Assembly (NCBI GenBank): GCA_009746045.1
Contig: RPFO01000276.1
Location: 3,893,771-3,957,770 of the forward strand
Length of the DNA stretch: 64,000 bases
Reading direction: 5' to 3'
Source: Mesostigma viride
Taxonomy: Eukaryota; Streptophyta; Mesostigmatophyceae; Mesostigmatales; Mesostigmataceae
Shown: positions 33,916 through 45,600 of the stretch, piece after piece
Numbering within the stretch: the stretch's first letter is position 1
Layout of the letters: the number at the start of each line of letters is the position of its first letter
The notes under the pieces: generated by a model
What the model saw: the letters and a program-made list of their open reading frames with translations, nothing else
The model's database searches: none
Told to the model about the DNA's origin: nothing
Made by a program: the position numbers and the translations under genes

Positions 33916-36900
33916 TCACGGCCCCTTCTTCTGCCGCAGCGTGTCCAAGTCCACGTGCTCGACATCCCGCGTGCACACGGACAGCCGGCCCGCGATATGC
34001 AGCAGCCGCAGGACCAGCACATCCACGTCCCACGCGTGCGCCCGGTGCATCGAGTGGGGGCCCGTCATGTGGCCGGGCCGGCTCGCCAGCACCTCCTGCG
34101 AGTAGCTGAACCCGAACAGGTTGACCATGTCGCACAGCTGCGTCGCCAGCAGCGCTGCGTGGATGCCCGAGGACAGATTGTCAGGGCAACCGAACTTGGG
34201 AGCAACATCGAGCGTGATCAGGTCGTCGCGCATCTGGAAGTAGACCTTAACAATCCAGCGGAGTGCGCCGGGGGACAGCATGCGCAAGGGGACCGCGGGG
34301 AAGCGCCGCCGCAGGTGCTCGAGGTACGGGACGGTGCCGTAGTGCCAGAAGAGCCAGTGCTCGTCGGCGCCAGGTGGCGCCATGTCCTGGCCGCGCCCCT
34401 TGCGCTGACCGGACGCCTCGATCGACCGCACGCGATTGAACATGCGCAGCGTGGTCTTCGTGCCCGACCACTGCGCCTGCGTCTGCGTGGACATGAGGTT
34501 GAAGCGCCACACGGCCGCGTGGCGGTTGATCGCGCCGCCGTTGGTGGGCGACAGCTTGACAAGGGGCCCGTTGGCCACGAGAGCGCACGACTGGAACGCG
34601 CGCGCGGCGTCCTGGGAGAGCGCCCCTGTGAACGTGCCCGCCTTGGCCTGCTTGCGGACGGCATCCACCAAGTCCAGGATGGGCCGGTAGCCCAGCTTGG
34701 CACGGGGGGGGTACACCGCCGTCTCTGGGTTCCCGCTGGACCGTCGGCAGGGACCGCTACCCAGGATAGAGAGGCAGCGCGGCCGCTGGCTGAGCAGCTG
34801 AAGGCTGGGCAGCGCGTTTGCGGCCTGCCGCAGCACATCTGTGTGTAAAATGGGGGGGGAGGAAGGCCGCAGGATACATCATGGGGGAAAGAAAGCGGAA
34901 TGGCATGAGCCGCATGGCAGGATAGGTGATCGGCCATGACGATGCGAGGATGTTTGCCGCGTGTGGACGGCAGCACCACGAATCGTGTCGCTAGAGATGC
35001 CATGGCCACATGGAAGAGCTGAGCAGGGGCCCGTTACGAGGGAGTTGCAACGGTATATTGACACAGGGAGGGAGGACAACCCCACCCTCAGCCGCTCCTG
35101 TAGGTACAGAGAGCATCGAGCCCTACCCCGTGTGGCCGTGCACATCAAGCACATCAACGGGGCGGCTGCCTGGCTGTCAACCAGCAGAGGAGCCGCTGGC
35201 GCGCACGAGTCAAGCACCCCCCCAGGGATAGGTATGAACTCGTAGCAACCCAGCTCCATCCCATCAGGACCGCATGCATGACAACCCATGATCCTGAAAT
35301 GATTATATATTTGGCTTGTGTATATATTTGGCTTGTATCAAGGAGACAACCATATATTTATATTTGGCTTGGGTATATATTTGGCTTGTGTATATATTAG
35401 GCTTGTGTATATATTTGGCTTGTATTTATATAGTTGGCTTGTGCGATCTTTCCTCTCAAAGATCACCAAGCCAAAGAATGTCTTTACCCAGTGTAAGTGG
35501 CCAGTCAAACCAAGTAGTATAAGAAAAGCACACAAACCAACTAGGGTAAGAAAGTAGTGCAGGATTCACTTGGTGCTGACACAGGGAATTTGGTGCACAG
35601 ATTAGTCCTAGCGGCCGCCACCAAATGCTTGGGGGGCAGCCAGCCTGCGAGTCAGGCCTGCAATCGCCAGGGGCAGAAAGAAAAAGGACCTGCACCCCCC
35701 TGCATGCTCATGGCAAAATACCACACGGCCACAAGCATGCGTGAGAGCTGCTGACAAGTCAGCGGACACCGGCCTTCTCTCCACACACAAAACCAGGCGC
35801 GGAGAACAAGACTTGGAACCATGGCACGGGGCATCGCACGGTGGGAAGTGGGACTGGGACTGGTGCATGACCAATGGACCATGCAGGCAGCGGTTGCACT
35901 CCATGGAGTTGCCCATACACCCGCTCCACCAGCACGAAGCAATAATGTATCGACGCACATGCCCACACACGGCCCACACGCGTACCTGCGTTCATGCCCA
36001 CACAGTTCTTGTCGTTCTGCAGGCACGCCGCAAGCATAAGCTCCACCGGCGACATGCTGGGTGGGCTCTTGGGCTTGGCGCGCGACGCGGCACAGAGCGG
36101 CTTGAGGCTCATCGCGCTGCGACGGCCCAGCAGGTGCCGACGGCCCGCGCCCGCCTGGCCAGGGCGCACCGAATATGACGTGCCATTACCCCCCCACTGA
36201 TTGGCTACATCGGCGACACTGGCCTCTGCTAGCATTCCGGCTGCTCGCCCACCCACGAAATCTGATGCTGGCAAGTACGTGTCACCCGATCCGACATCAC
36301 CACCGGCAAGCACCGCGCGCGTGCTACCATAAACGTCACCAGCAAAGCGACTCGACTGGGCCAGCAGTCCCCGGCCCTTGCGCCCCCTCCCCCCCTTGCC
36401 CCCGGGCCTGCCCCCTCGGCAGCCATGGCCGCCTCAACCGCGAAGTTTCGGAACGGTTCCCACGGCAGCGCCGCGCCCATGCAGGTGGGCAGCTTCTCGC
36501 GCAGAGCTGTCGCCAGGTGGACAGGGACCAGATCCTGCGACGATGGCGACGCGCCAGCGCCCCCTTTGGGTGGGCGGTTCCCCGCCGCCTTGCCCGGTGC
36601 CGCCACCATCGTGGCCGAGGCCACCACCTCAAGCCCCTGCTCGTCCTCCATCGGTGGCTCGTCGATGCTGTCCTCTGACACCAGGGCCATACCGCTCTCA
36701 GGGACAAGGGGCACCGAGGGCAGCGGCTGCGCCATCATCGCCGCCACAGCGCCGCTCTCGTCATCATCCTCGGATGCGGACGCGTCGTCATCGCTGTCCT
36801 CGTCATCCAAGTCCGCGACGCCTCCTTTGCCGTCAGCGCCCGGCTTGGCATCCGGGGCACCCTTAGCCACCGGCAGATCCTGTTTCGGCAGATCAAGCAT

Positions 36901-37906
36901 CTCCGATAAAAGAGATGCGAGCGGTTTAGTCCCCTCGGCGGCACCCGCCCCCTTCTTCACTTGTCCTGGCGCGCCGTCTTTCCCCCGCCTTGTCTCTGGC
37001 TTAGGCTGGCCGCCCTTTTGGCCACTACCTGGTGCGTCGCTGGTGCCACCATCTGCCAACCCCTTGATGCCACCACGGCCACCCCCTGGCTTGGCTGTGC
37101 CCGCGGTCCCCGCACCCCCCGCCCCTGCTTGCCCACCCACCCCACCTTGCCCCCCTGCCCCCCCTGGCCCTGCCGCTCCTGCTTGCTTGCTGGCACCACT
37201 GACAGGCCTGCCCACCAGCGCATGGGCAATGCCAGCAGCCGTAGCGGCGGCTGCAACGGGGCCACCGCGGCCCTTGCGTCGCCCGCCCTCAACCCCAGCA
37301 CTCGTCACGCCAAGGCTCGCGACCGCCTTTTCAAGGGGCGTTGGCAAGGCCTGGTTCCCCATCAAAGCACCCCCTGGCGCGCCCTTGCCTGCCTGGGCCC
37401 CGGCATCCTTGATCCCGTAGCCATCGCTGCTGCCCCCATCACCAGGCACCCTGCCCCTCTTCCCCCGCTTGCCTCGCCCCCGGACCCCCGCCACCTCGCC
37501 ACCAGCATCCATGCCCCCCCCCGCGCCCAGACCCCCCCGCGCGCCGCCACCCAGCGCCCCACCCCCAGCCAACAAGGGCCCACCACGCCCCGTGCCGCCC
37601 GCCATGCCCAAGCTTGCGCTCAATCTGCCAGCGGGTGAGAAGCCAGGCGCTGACATGCCATTCGGCAGCAGGCCAAATGCCGCCATGCCAGCAGGGGAGA
37701 AGCCACCTGCCGGGCTGCCTCTGGGCCGGAGGTGCTCCTCGTAGAACTCCGCGTCATAGTCCCTCTCCTCCGCCCCCGCGTCACGGCCCTCGTTCCCGGG
37801 GAGCTCGTCTGCGGGGATCGGCTCTGGCGCGAGCTGCTTCTCGCCGCCGCGCTGCCCACCATGCCACGTGCTGCCCCACCGGCGCGTGGGCAACAGCAGT
37901 GCCTTG

Positions 37907-37979
<73 letters not shown>

Positions 37980-38008
37980 GCTGCCGCTGCTGCTGCTGCT
38001 GCCGCTGC

Positions 38009-38051
<43 letters not shown>

Positions 38052-41000
38052 ACGCTTGCGTCTGCACCTGTACAGGCCCAGAGCCCTGCCCGCCCACCCC
38101 CAAGGGCCCCATGCCTGCTCCCCAACCACGGGACGCCTGATTAGTGTTTGAGGACGCCCCCCCCTTGCGCGCATCCGCCCCACCGTCCATCCCGCTTTGC
38201 CGCATGCTCTCGTCGTCGATCATGTCCAGTGGGGGTGGCTCGTCTTCCCACACGCCTGGATCAGGGTCTCCTTGAGTGCCCACACCCACGCCGTGCATAG
38301 GCCCTGACCCCAACCCCCCGTAGCCCCCCATATGACCCTGCGACTGCAGCACTTGCTGCGACTGGGCTGCCATGGGGTTGGTGCGGTCCCGGCCGATCTG
38401 AGGCAAACCGACCGCCGCCAACATCCCATTCCCGCCCGCTGGCTGCTGCGCCAGCAGCGCCGTCTGGGGACCCAGGGACACTGGCTGGGCGGTGCCAGGG
38501 CGGGCCACGCCTGCCTGTGCACCGGCTTGCTCCGCCATCTGACCGGGCTGTTGTGCTGCGGAGGCAGGGGTGGGCAGCAACGATGGGCCACTGCCCCTAT
38601 TGGTGTTGTCGTTGCTGGATGCCACGGCCGGCTTGGCCTGCGTGATAACCATCAGCAGTGGGACGGATGAGGCAGGAATCTGTGCAGGTGTCGGCTGCGG
38701 CTGTTGCTGCTGTTGCTGCAGTTGCGGCTGTTGTTGCTGTTGTTGCTGTTGCTGCTGTTGCTGCTGTTGCTGCTGTTGCTGCTGTTGCTGCAGTTGCTGC
38801 TGTTGTTGCTGTTGCTGCAGTTGCTGCAGTTGCTGCAGTTGCTGCTGCTGCTGCTGTTGCTGCAGTTGCTGCAGTTGCTGCTGTTGCTGCTGTTGCTGCT
38901 GTTGCTGCTGTTGCTGCTGTTGCTGCTGTTGCTGCTGTTGCTGCTGTTGCTGCAGTTGGTGCAGTTGGTGCAGTTGCTGCAGTGGCTGCAGTTGCTGCAG
39001 TGGCAGCAGTTGCTGCAGTTGCTGCAGTCGCTGCAGTTGCTGCAGTTGCTGCTGCTTATTCTGCGGCTGCGGGCCATCCGCCTCGCTGTCCTCCTCTTCT
39101 TCCTCTTCTTCCTCTTCTTTTTCTTCTTCAAGCTCCGTTGGACTGCTGCCTTTGGATGGCATTGACGACAGGGACCCAGCCAATGATGTGACGGGGGAGG
39201 CTGCCACGCCCCCTTGACCGCCATTGCCCCCCTTCTCTTCCTCCTCCTCACTATCATCGTCAACATCGTTGTCACTGTCATCATCAACATCATCACTCTC
39301 CTCCTCGTGCGGCACCACCCTGGGCCCCTGCAAGACGGGTTTTTCCACCTGCAAGGCGTTTTTTTCCACCGGCAAGGTGGGCCGTTCCACCAGCAAGACG
39401 GGTTGCTCCATCGGCAAGGCGGGTCGCTCCACCACCAAGACCGGTTGCTCCATCGGTAAGGCGGGTCGTTCCACCAGCAAAACGGGTCGCTCCGTCGGCA
39501 AGGCAGGTCGTTCCACCCAGGGTTCCTCATGGCTAGGCTGATTGTGGATGCTAACACTGGGTGTGCCCAGGGGTCCCTCCCTGGCCGCTCCCAGCCCCAG
39601 TGGTTGGTCGTCTTCCTCGTCCCTGGGCAGCTCGTCACGGCCTTCCTCCTGCGAGCGCACGAGCCACAGTACAACGCCGGCATGGCTTGGCATGTACAAG
39701 TAAGAAGCGGGTGCAGCACGTAAACACACCAAGTAGGCGCTGCACGTAAACGCGAGCGGGCCCTGGGGCCATGGTGGGGAGGCCATCACTTGAGAGAAGA
39801 TGGCGCTTGGCTGCAGCACGTCAGGGTGCCACAGATCAGGTGTTTTCGAATAGACATCACCACCAACCGGGCATGGCGTTAGCAGTCTAACACTCGCCAA
39901 GGAAAGACAACGAGCCGCCTGCCTGTCTTACAATAGGGGAGGTCCTTATGGCCACACTGGTGGGTGGACCTGTCCCGATCGACTTTCCTGTCCATGTTCC
40001 GATAAAAAAATCCTACATATGTTCCTATCGACGTTCCTATCGATGCCACTATCTGTGAATGTGTTCCTCTCCGTTTCCGATCGGCGGGTGTCCTTTTAAC
40101 CAACTGTCATGCAAGGCAGCATACTGACACAGCCGCTGCATACCCAAGCACACCGTCCTTACGTATTACACGGACGGGCACAACGCCACACCAAGGATGC
40201 AAATGGTGTCACACAAGCATGTCACTACATTAAATAGACATGTGCACTACACATCTAGTATGAAATCACCATCATAGCAAATCAAGCGATATGCGAGCAC
40301 AACAAGACACGCCGGCGGAAAAAAAATTATAAAGAAGTAATACGAGCCGTTGGTAGTAGATCCCAAGAAGACGCCAGGAAGTGACCAGGAAGACGTCCTA
40401 CACGGAGTGGAGTGACGCTACATGGTGGCAGGGCGGGGGTGGCGGGTGTCCGATACGCTGGTATCCAATCATAGTTTCATACGAATACGGAGATGCCACC
40501 ACGAAGACGGGTTTGCGAGCACGTTAGCGAGACAACTCACCCTCTGCCCCCCACCCATCGCGGCCATCTTCTCCATCTCGAGCTTGTACCCACGTATGGC
40601 AGCACTGGCGTCCACCGAGGGAGACGAGGGGGGCGATTGCCAGTCCGAAATGCCGATAAACATGAGGTCGTTGCTGCCATCCATAACCAGCGGGGATGCT
40701 TGAGTGCTTGCATCTGCCCCCGCTGTCCCCCGGTTCTTGTCCCCCTCCTTGAGCACAAACGTGACGTCCTGCGCGACCACATGCACGCAACAGAACCGCC
40801 TGCCATCGTTAGAAGGTATAAATATAGGCAGGGCAAGCCACACCCTGACGTCCTGTGTGTGGCCACGTGCACACACGCACGGCGTGACATGGTCAGTGGG
40901 TGTGATATACAAGCAGGCCGAGCATGAGCGTCATGTTCTGCTGAGCGCGGCCCCACGCCCACATGCGTTGTCATGTCGTTAACAGAGGGCGAAACGGCCA

Positions 41001-41583
41001 CTTAAGGAGAAATGTTAAGTAACAATATCCCTCCCTAATGAGGGAGGGGATTTTAAGGAAGGGGTAGGGGGGGCTAGAAAAGGGACCAGGGGGGGGCCAA
41101 GGATGTACGCGGCGGACAACACGCCAAACCATGGTGATGAAGGGTTTGTTATTCAATGGTGGTGAAGGGTAGACTGATGGATGTAGCTGCAGGGCGGCTG
41201 AAAGGATTCTGACAGGACAACCCTGGGGGCCCTGATATGACGGCTGCGCAGTCAATCCATTCCACAGGGCATGCAGAGTGGGCAGGAAACTGCACATATG
41301 GCTATCTACATGTGCACAACTAAATCAAAGCCCAGAGCAGCGGATAAAAGCCATGTGCGATGATGGTGTTCATGGCGAAGGTCAAGGAACTTACCGCCCA
41401 TATAATAAGTGCTATAATTGCCACGAATACAGCGCCCAGGATGACCCGCCGGCGATTTCGAGGGCTTCCCTTTCTCAACGGCAGGCTGAGAGGCCTGGCG
41501 GGCAAGACAGGCGTATGGACTGCTGCGGAAGGCGCATGGACAATCTTAACGTCGCGCTGGTCGCGTGGCGCACCGCCTCCCAT
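33916..41583 (-). CDS. GT29 sialyltransferase-like type II membrane protein with giant Gln-rich stem
   Basis: Predicted Golgi glycosyltransferase. Complement exons fitted by phase are 41583-41395, 40768-40541, 39648-35986 and 34838-33916, with donors GTAAGT, GTGAGT and GTACGC. Exon 1 gives a cytoplasmic tail of about 46 residues and the anchor RRRVILGAVFVAIIALIIWA. Exon 3 (about 1220 codons) is low complexity: ERPALPMEQPVL-type repeats, acidic runs, two long polyglutamine tracts and Gly/Pro/Ala-rich sequence. Exon 4 (307 codons) is the catalytic domain, with motif L from CALVANGPLVKLSPTNGG to AAVWRFN and motif S as SSGIHAALLATQLCDMVNLF. Motif VS is HAWDVD, so Asp replaces the usual Glu of H-x4-E. 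GT29 enzymes transfer sialic acid or Kdo-like sugars from CMP donors; donor and acceptor here are unknown. Exon 3 must change frame between about 36430 and 36370, in a G-rich run, so a short intron or a one-base assembly error is likely there. Confidence 0.78.
35310..35435. repeat. 17-bp minisatellite in GT29 intron
   Basis: Copies of TATATATTTGGCTTGTG and shortened forms. The 15-mer ATCAAGGAGACAACC sits in the middle at 35337-35351 as a foreign segment interrupting the repeat. Confidence 0.9.
37912..38050 (-). repeat. CAG/CTG trinucleotide tract coding polyglutamine
   Basis: About 45 codons, read on the minus strand as Gln with a few Arg (CGG) interruptions, within exon 3 of the GT29 gene. 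Confidence 0.97.
38701..39055 (-). repeat. imperfect CAG/CAA tract coding Gln/Leu/His repeats
   Basis: About 118 codons, mostly Gln from mixed CAG and CAA, with Leu and His at intervals (QLQQL, HQLHQL). The codon mixing shows it is older or selected as protein rather than a pure slippage tract. Exon 3 of the GT29 gene. Confidence 0.95.
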
Positions 41584-42697
41584 CTATATTTAATGTTTGT
41601 ACGTATCAAAACAAACCTCGATGCAGAGATTCCCGTGAAATATTAAAACCGTTCAAACAGCCAGGAGCGTCAACAAGCGGCCGGTGGCCCACTGACACCA
41701 TTCAAGTTAGGCTACTGCCCAAGAGCCAGAATTGTAGCTGGATTCAATGTGCAGCGGTCCACGTAATCATGACACAACAAACTCTGCAACCATGCCACCG
41801 CTGGCTAGCACGTTGTGCTTATTGGAGGGGCAAAATGGCGATGCAAACTCCCTCCTCAGACCGCTCTCCTTGCGGGACGCCGTGATAGGTGCCAGAGTGC
41901 ATATATTGCCCATGCAATGACCTTAACGGTGCGGACAGCTTCGCTGTGAAGTCCACACTGTAAGCTTGGATAAATCGCCTACAGAACGCCTATTTGATTA
42001 CAGACCTCATTCAGCCAGGACAGCGACGTATTTCTTATTCGGATACAAAAAAGCAATTCAACCCTTGCGGGTTCCATCCGTGGTGGAATTGTTTCAACTC
42101 CTCGTTCAACTGTCTACGTAGTAGTGCGATCAGGGTGCGATGAGAAATTTGACCGGGGAAATGTCTTTGGGGGCAAGGTTGGGGGAGCGCAAAGTTTAGT
42201 TTCGCGCTGTTCCTCAGGGCCGCGCCGCATGTGGCAAACTTGTTCAGCTTGTCGATGCTTAAAAGACAGATTGTCATGTATCACTTAATTGGATGAAACT
42301 AGTTATTTTCTAGGATTACCTATCCAATTGTAAGGGGTTTAGTTAAGTAGAATAGTTCAAAGCAAATGCTCTTTCATTGTTGATTATTGATACTGTAATA
42401 CTGTAATACGGTATGTCGCAGTTTTACAAGTTCAGATCTCAGTTTGTTGGAATTAATTTGCATGCTGCACGCGGTTTTTGCTGTCGGAACAGAAAATACA
42501 CGTGGGCGACGTGGCGGAAATAATGCGCGCGCGGTGAGCCGGTGACCGCAGCCCGAAGCTGCGCCCAGTTTCTTTCGTTTCGAGCATTGTGACGAGTGAC
42601 GACGCACAGGGGAGGCGGAGTTTTATTAGTCTTGCTGCGTCTGCGCTGGACGCTGGTGCCGTGTGGGGCAGGTCAGTGCTCCAGGGCTCCTGCATCA
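41584..42697. promoter_or_regulatory. divergent intergenic region between GT29 and RimO genes
   Basis: About 1.1 kb between the two start codons, which face away from each other. It must hold both promoters. No TATA box or other element can be assigned with confidence, and no coding exon is seen. The RimO frame is open back to 42596. Confidence 0.5.
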
Positions 42698-45600
42698 ATG
42701 GCGGGCGGATTCGTGCAGTGCGTTCAGCCGCAGGTTTCTACTTTCTCCCGTACACCGTGTGAAAACCTAGTGGCAAGGGCCTTACTTCCTCCAAAATGCA
42801 ATTTGCACTCGCATGCGTTTCATTCGGAATTCAAGGCCAGTTTGAAGCGGAGCGCAAATGTCTCTTATCGTACTCGACATGGCCAAGCTTGTCAAAGGGA
42901 TTTGTCCGTGCGTGCCTCCGGTAATGCCTCCGTGAATGCCGCTAGCCTCGTGGAGCCCAGCGTCGAACTGCCCGCTCAGGGTTCACGAGGATCTGTTGCC
43001 CTCGTTGCGTTAGGTTGCCCCAAAAATACGGTGAGTGCGTAATGATTATTACTACAATACAGTCAATTGGTACGCATGCGGCTGTCGAGTAGGGAGAATA
43101 TTCACTTTTGGCAAATGTGCAGGCTTTGACTTTTTACTCTGTTGTTGCTGCGGCCAATGTCGATGCTGCCAGGTAGATGCAGAAGTCATGCTGGGCGACC
43201 TGCGCATCCAGGGCTACAACATCGTAGAAGACTATGCTGCCGCCGACGTCATCATTATCAACACCTGTGCATTCGTGGAGGACGCGAAGAGGGAATCCAT
43301 TGATGCAATTTTGGATGCAGCTAGGTACAAGTCTAGTAATCGTGGGGCCACAAGCGCAGGGGGGGTGGCGCGCGGCCTCTTCGTTACAGGTTGCCTGGCA
43401 CAGCGGTATGCTGCGGAGTTGGCAGCAGAACTACCCGAAATCGACGCCGTGGTGGGTGCCTTTGCCATGAGCCTGTGTTATGCATGGTAACTGGAACTGT
43501 TTGGATGGACCTGTTTGTATCATGTCAGATGGAACTGCCCCCGCTCCCTTTTGTTTTGTTTCACACGGAAAGGAAGTGGGTGATAACCTGCAGCAGAATA
43601 GTGGAGATTGCCACTTATCCCTGTCATACGTGCCTACTTACATCCTATCTTGGGTGTCTTGTCCCTGCCATGCCCTGGATTGCTGCTGCGGAGATGCTGG
43701 TAGTTAGTTTCGCTGGAACTGCTGATTGTGCTGCCACATGGATGACAGCGTCGGCGGTGCCTCGCATCGTTGGCCAAGCACTCCTGCCTCACTGGCAATA
43801 CGTAGTTGCCTGCTGGCATGCACATCTTCTAGGTGCCTGCGGCCCTGCGAGGGTGCCCAGGTGGGGGCATCGCACACCATGCCCAGCCATGTCCACACTA
43901 TGCAGAGCCATGGTGAAAGTCCTATAGTATGGCCTAAATAGGGGTCTATACCATGGCCTAAACCACCGAAGTACCAGTGCCGGTGCGCTTTGACCTCAAT
44001 GGGACAAGTAGCCGCAGTGCTGGGCTGGGCATCGCTCATGGATCCTTGCGCCTGTGTGCACCCACATGTGCCTGTGTGCCTACTCGATTGTCTGCCTATC
44101 GTGTGACCATGGCCTGCTCTCCACCCCCCCTATTTGCCTACTCGATTGTCTGCCTATCGTGTGACCATGGCCTGCTCTCCCCCCCCCCTATTTGCCTACT
44201 CGATTGTCTGCCTATCGTGTGACCATGGCCTGCTCTCCCCCCCCCCTATTTGCCTACTCGATTGTCTGCCTATCGTGTGACCATGGCCTGCTCTCCCCCC
44301 CCCCTATTTGCCTACTCGATTGTCTGCCTATCGTGTGACCATGGCCTGCTCTCCACCCCCCCGTGCCACCAACCCACCCCACAACTGGCCACCACCGCAC
44401 GCATGCACTTGCTTGCTTGCCCCAGGTCGGGTTTGAGAGCTACGGCCAGATTGCCAACGAGATCGGCCGCGTGTTGTCCGCGCCCAAGCCGCCCACAGGA
44501 GAGGACGCGCAGGGGCCAGACACCAGCGGCAAGAAGGGGGCCAAGGGGTTTGGGGAGGCCTCCGGCGGCAAGAATAAGAAGCGAGCGGCAGCGGTGGCGG
44601 CGGCGGTGGCAGCTCCCAAGGAGTCCAGCGCGCGTGTGCTGGTGGGAAGCCCCGACGTCCCGTTCCGCAGCGAGACCGAGCGCGTGCGGCTGACCCCTCG
44701 CCACGTGGCGTACCTGCGCGTGGCCGAAGGGTGCGACCACAGCTGCACATTCTGTTCGATCCCGTCCTTCCGCGGCAAGTTCCGAAGTAAGTGGCGCGCG
44801 CACATGCATGCCGACGCGACCACGTTTGCGTACTAGTATACTGCGTGCTCTTGTCTCTGTTGCCTCTTTTGTCCCCCCTTCGTCTCCCTACCATCACGTA
44901 CGGGAGGAGCCGTGGGTGAGCGGCCGCGCGTGGGGGCAGGCTTGTGTGTGGCGTGCAAATATCCATGTGCATATAGGGGGTCCATGTGTGCCTGTGCGGA
45001 GTGTGTAGTTGGGGCGCATATCTGCTGCCAGGTCACGGGGCCATCATGTCAATCGGCGAGTATGTGGCCGTCGGCGGGTCCTCCGCGTGCCCTGGTTGGG
45101 TATGTGGCCATGGGCGCAGCATGTCTTGGGGAGTTGGCCGGTGTGCATGTTGGACGTGTCGCCCTGGCCCCAGCACATGATGCCTTGGCTGTCGCACGGG
45201 GCATGAAGCATGGGTGATGCGTACGAAGCATGCGTGATGCGTACGAAGCATGGGTGATGCGTAGGGTGGGCGGATGCCCCGTGACCTGCCATCCATGGTT
45301 GGGTGTGTGCGGATAGCATTTTCTGTGGAGAGCATGTAATGCAGAAAGCAAGACGTCAGCAGCACGCTCTAGCATCATACCGGCCCCACGCACCCGTTGA
45401 ACCACGTCACATGGGCAGACGTGGCGGTGTCGTTCACCGCACGCTCATGTGTTGTCATGGCTTTTGTTGACACACCCACCCTTCGTGACCCCCACCGGAC
45501 CTGTCATGCCCGCCACAACTGCATGCCCCCCCCATCGGAATGGTGCCCCCCCCCCCCCAACTGTTTGGGCAGGCAAGCCATTTGAGTCGGTGGTGGCAGA

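Noticed and set aside
36229..39900. a single 1223-residue gene with its own start at 39900
   Set aside because: Codons before 39648 follow no start context and precede a good splice acceptor that is in phase with upstream exons. I read it as exon 3 of the GT29 gene.
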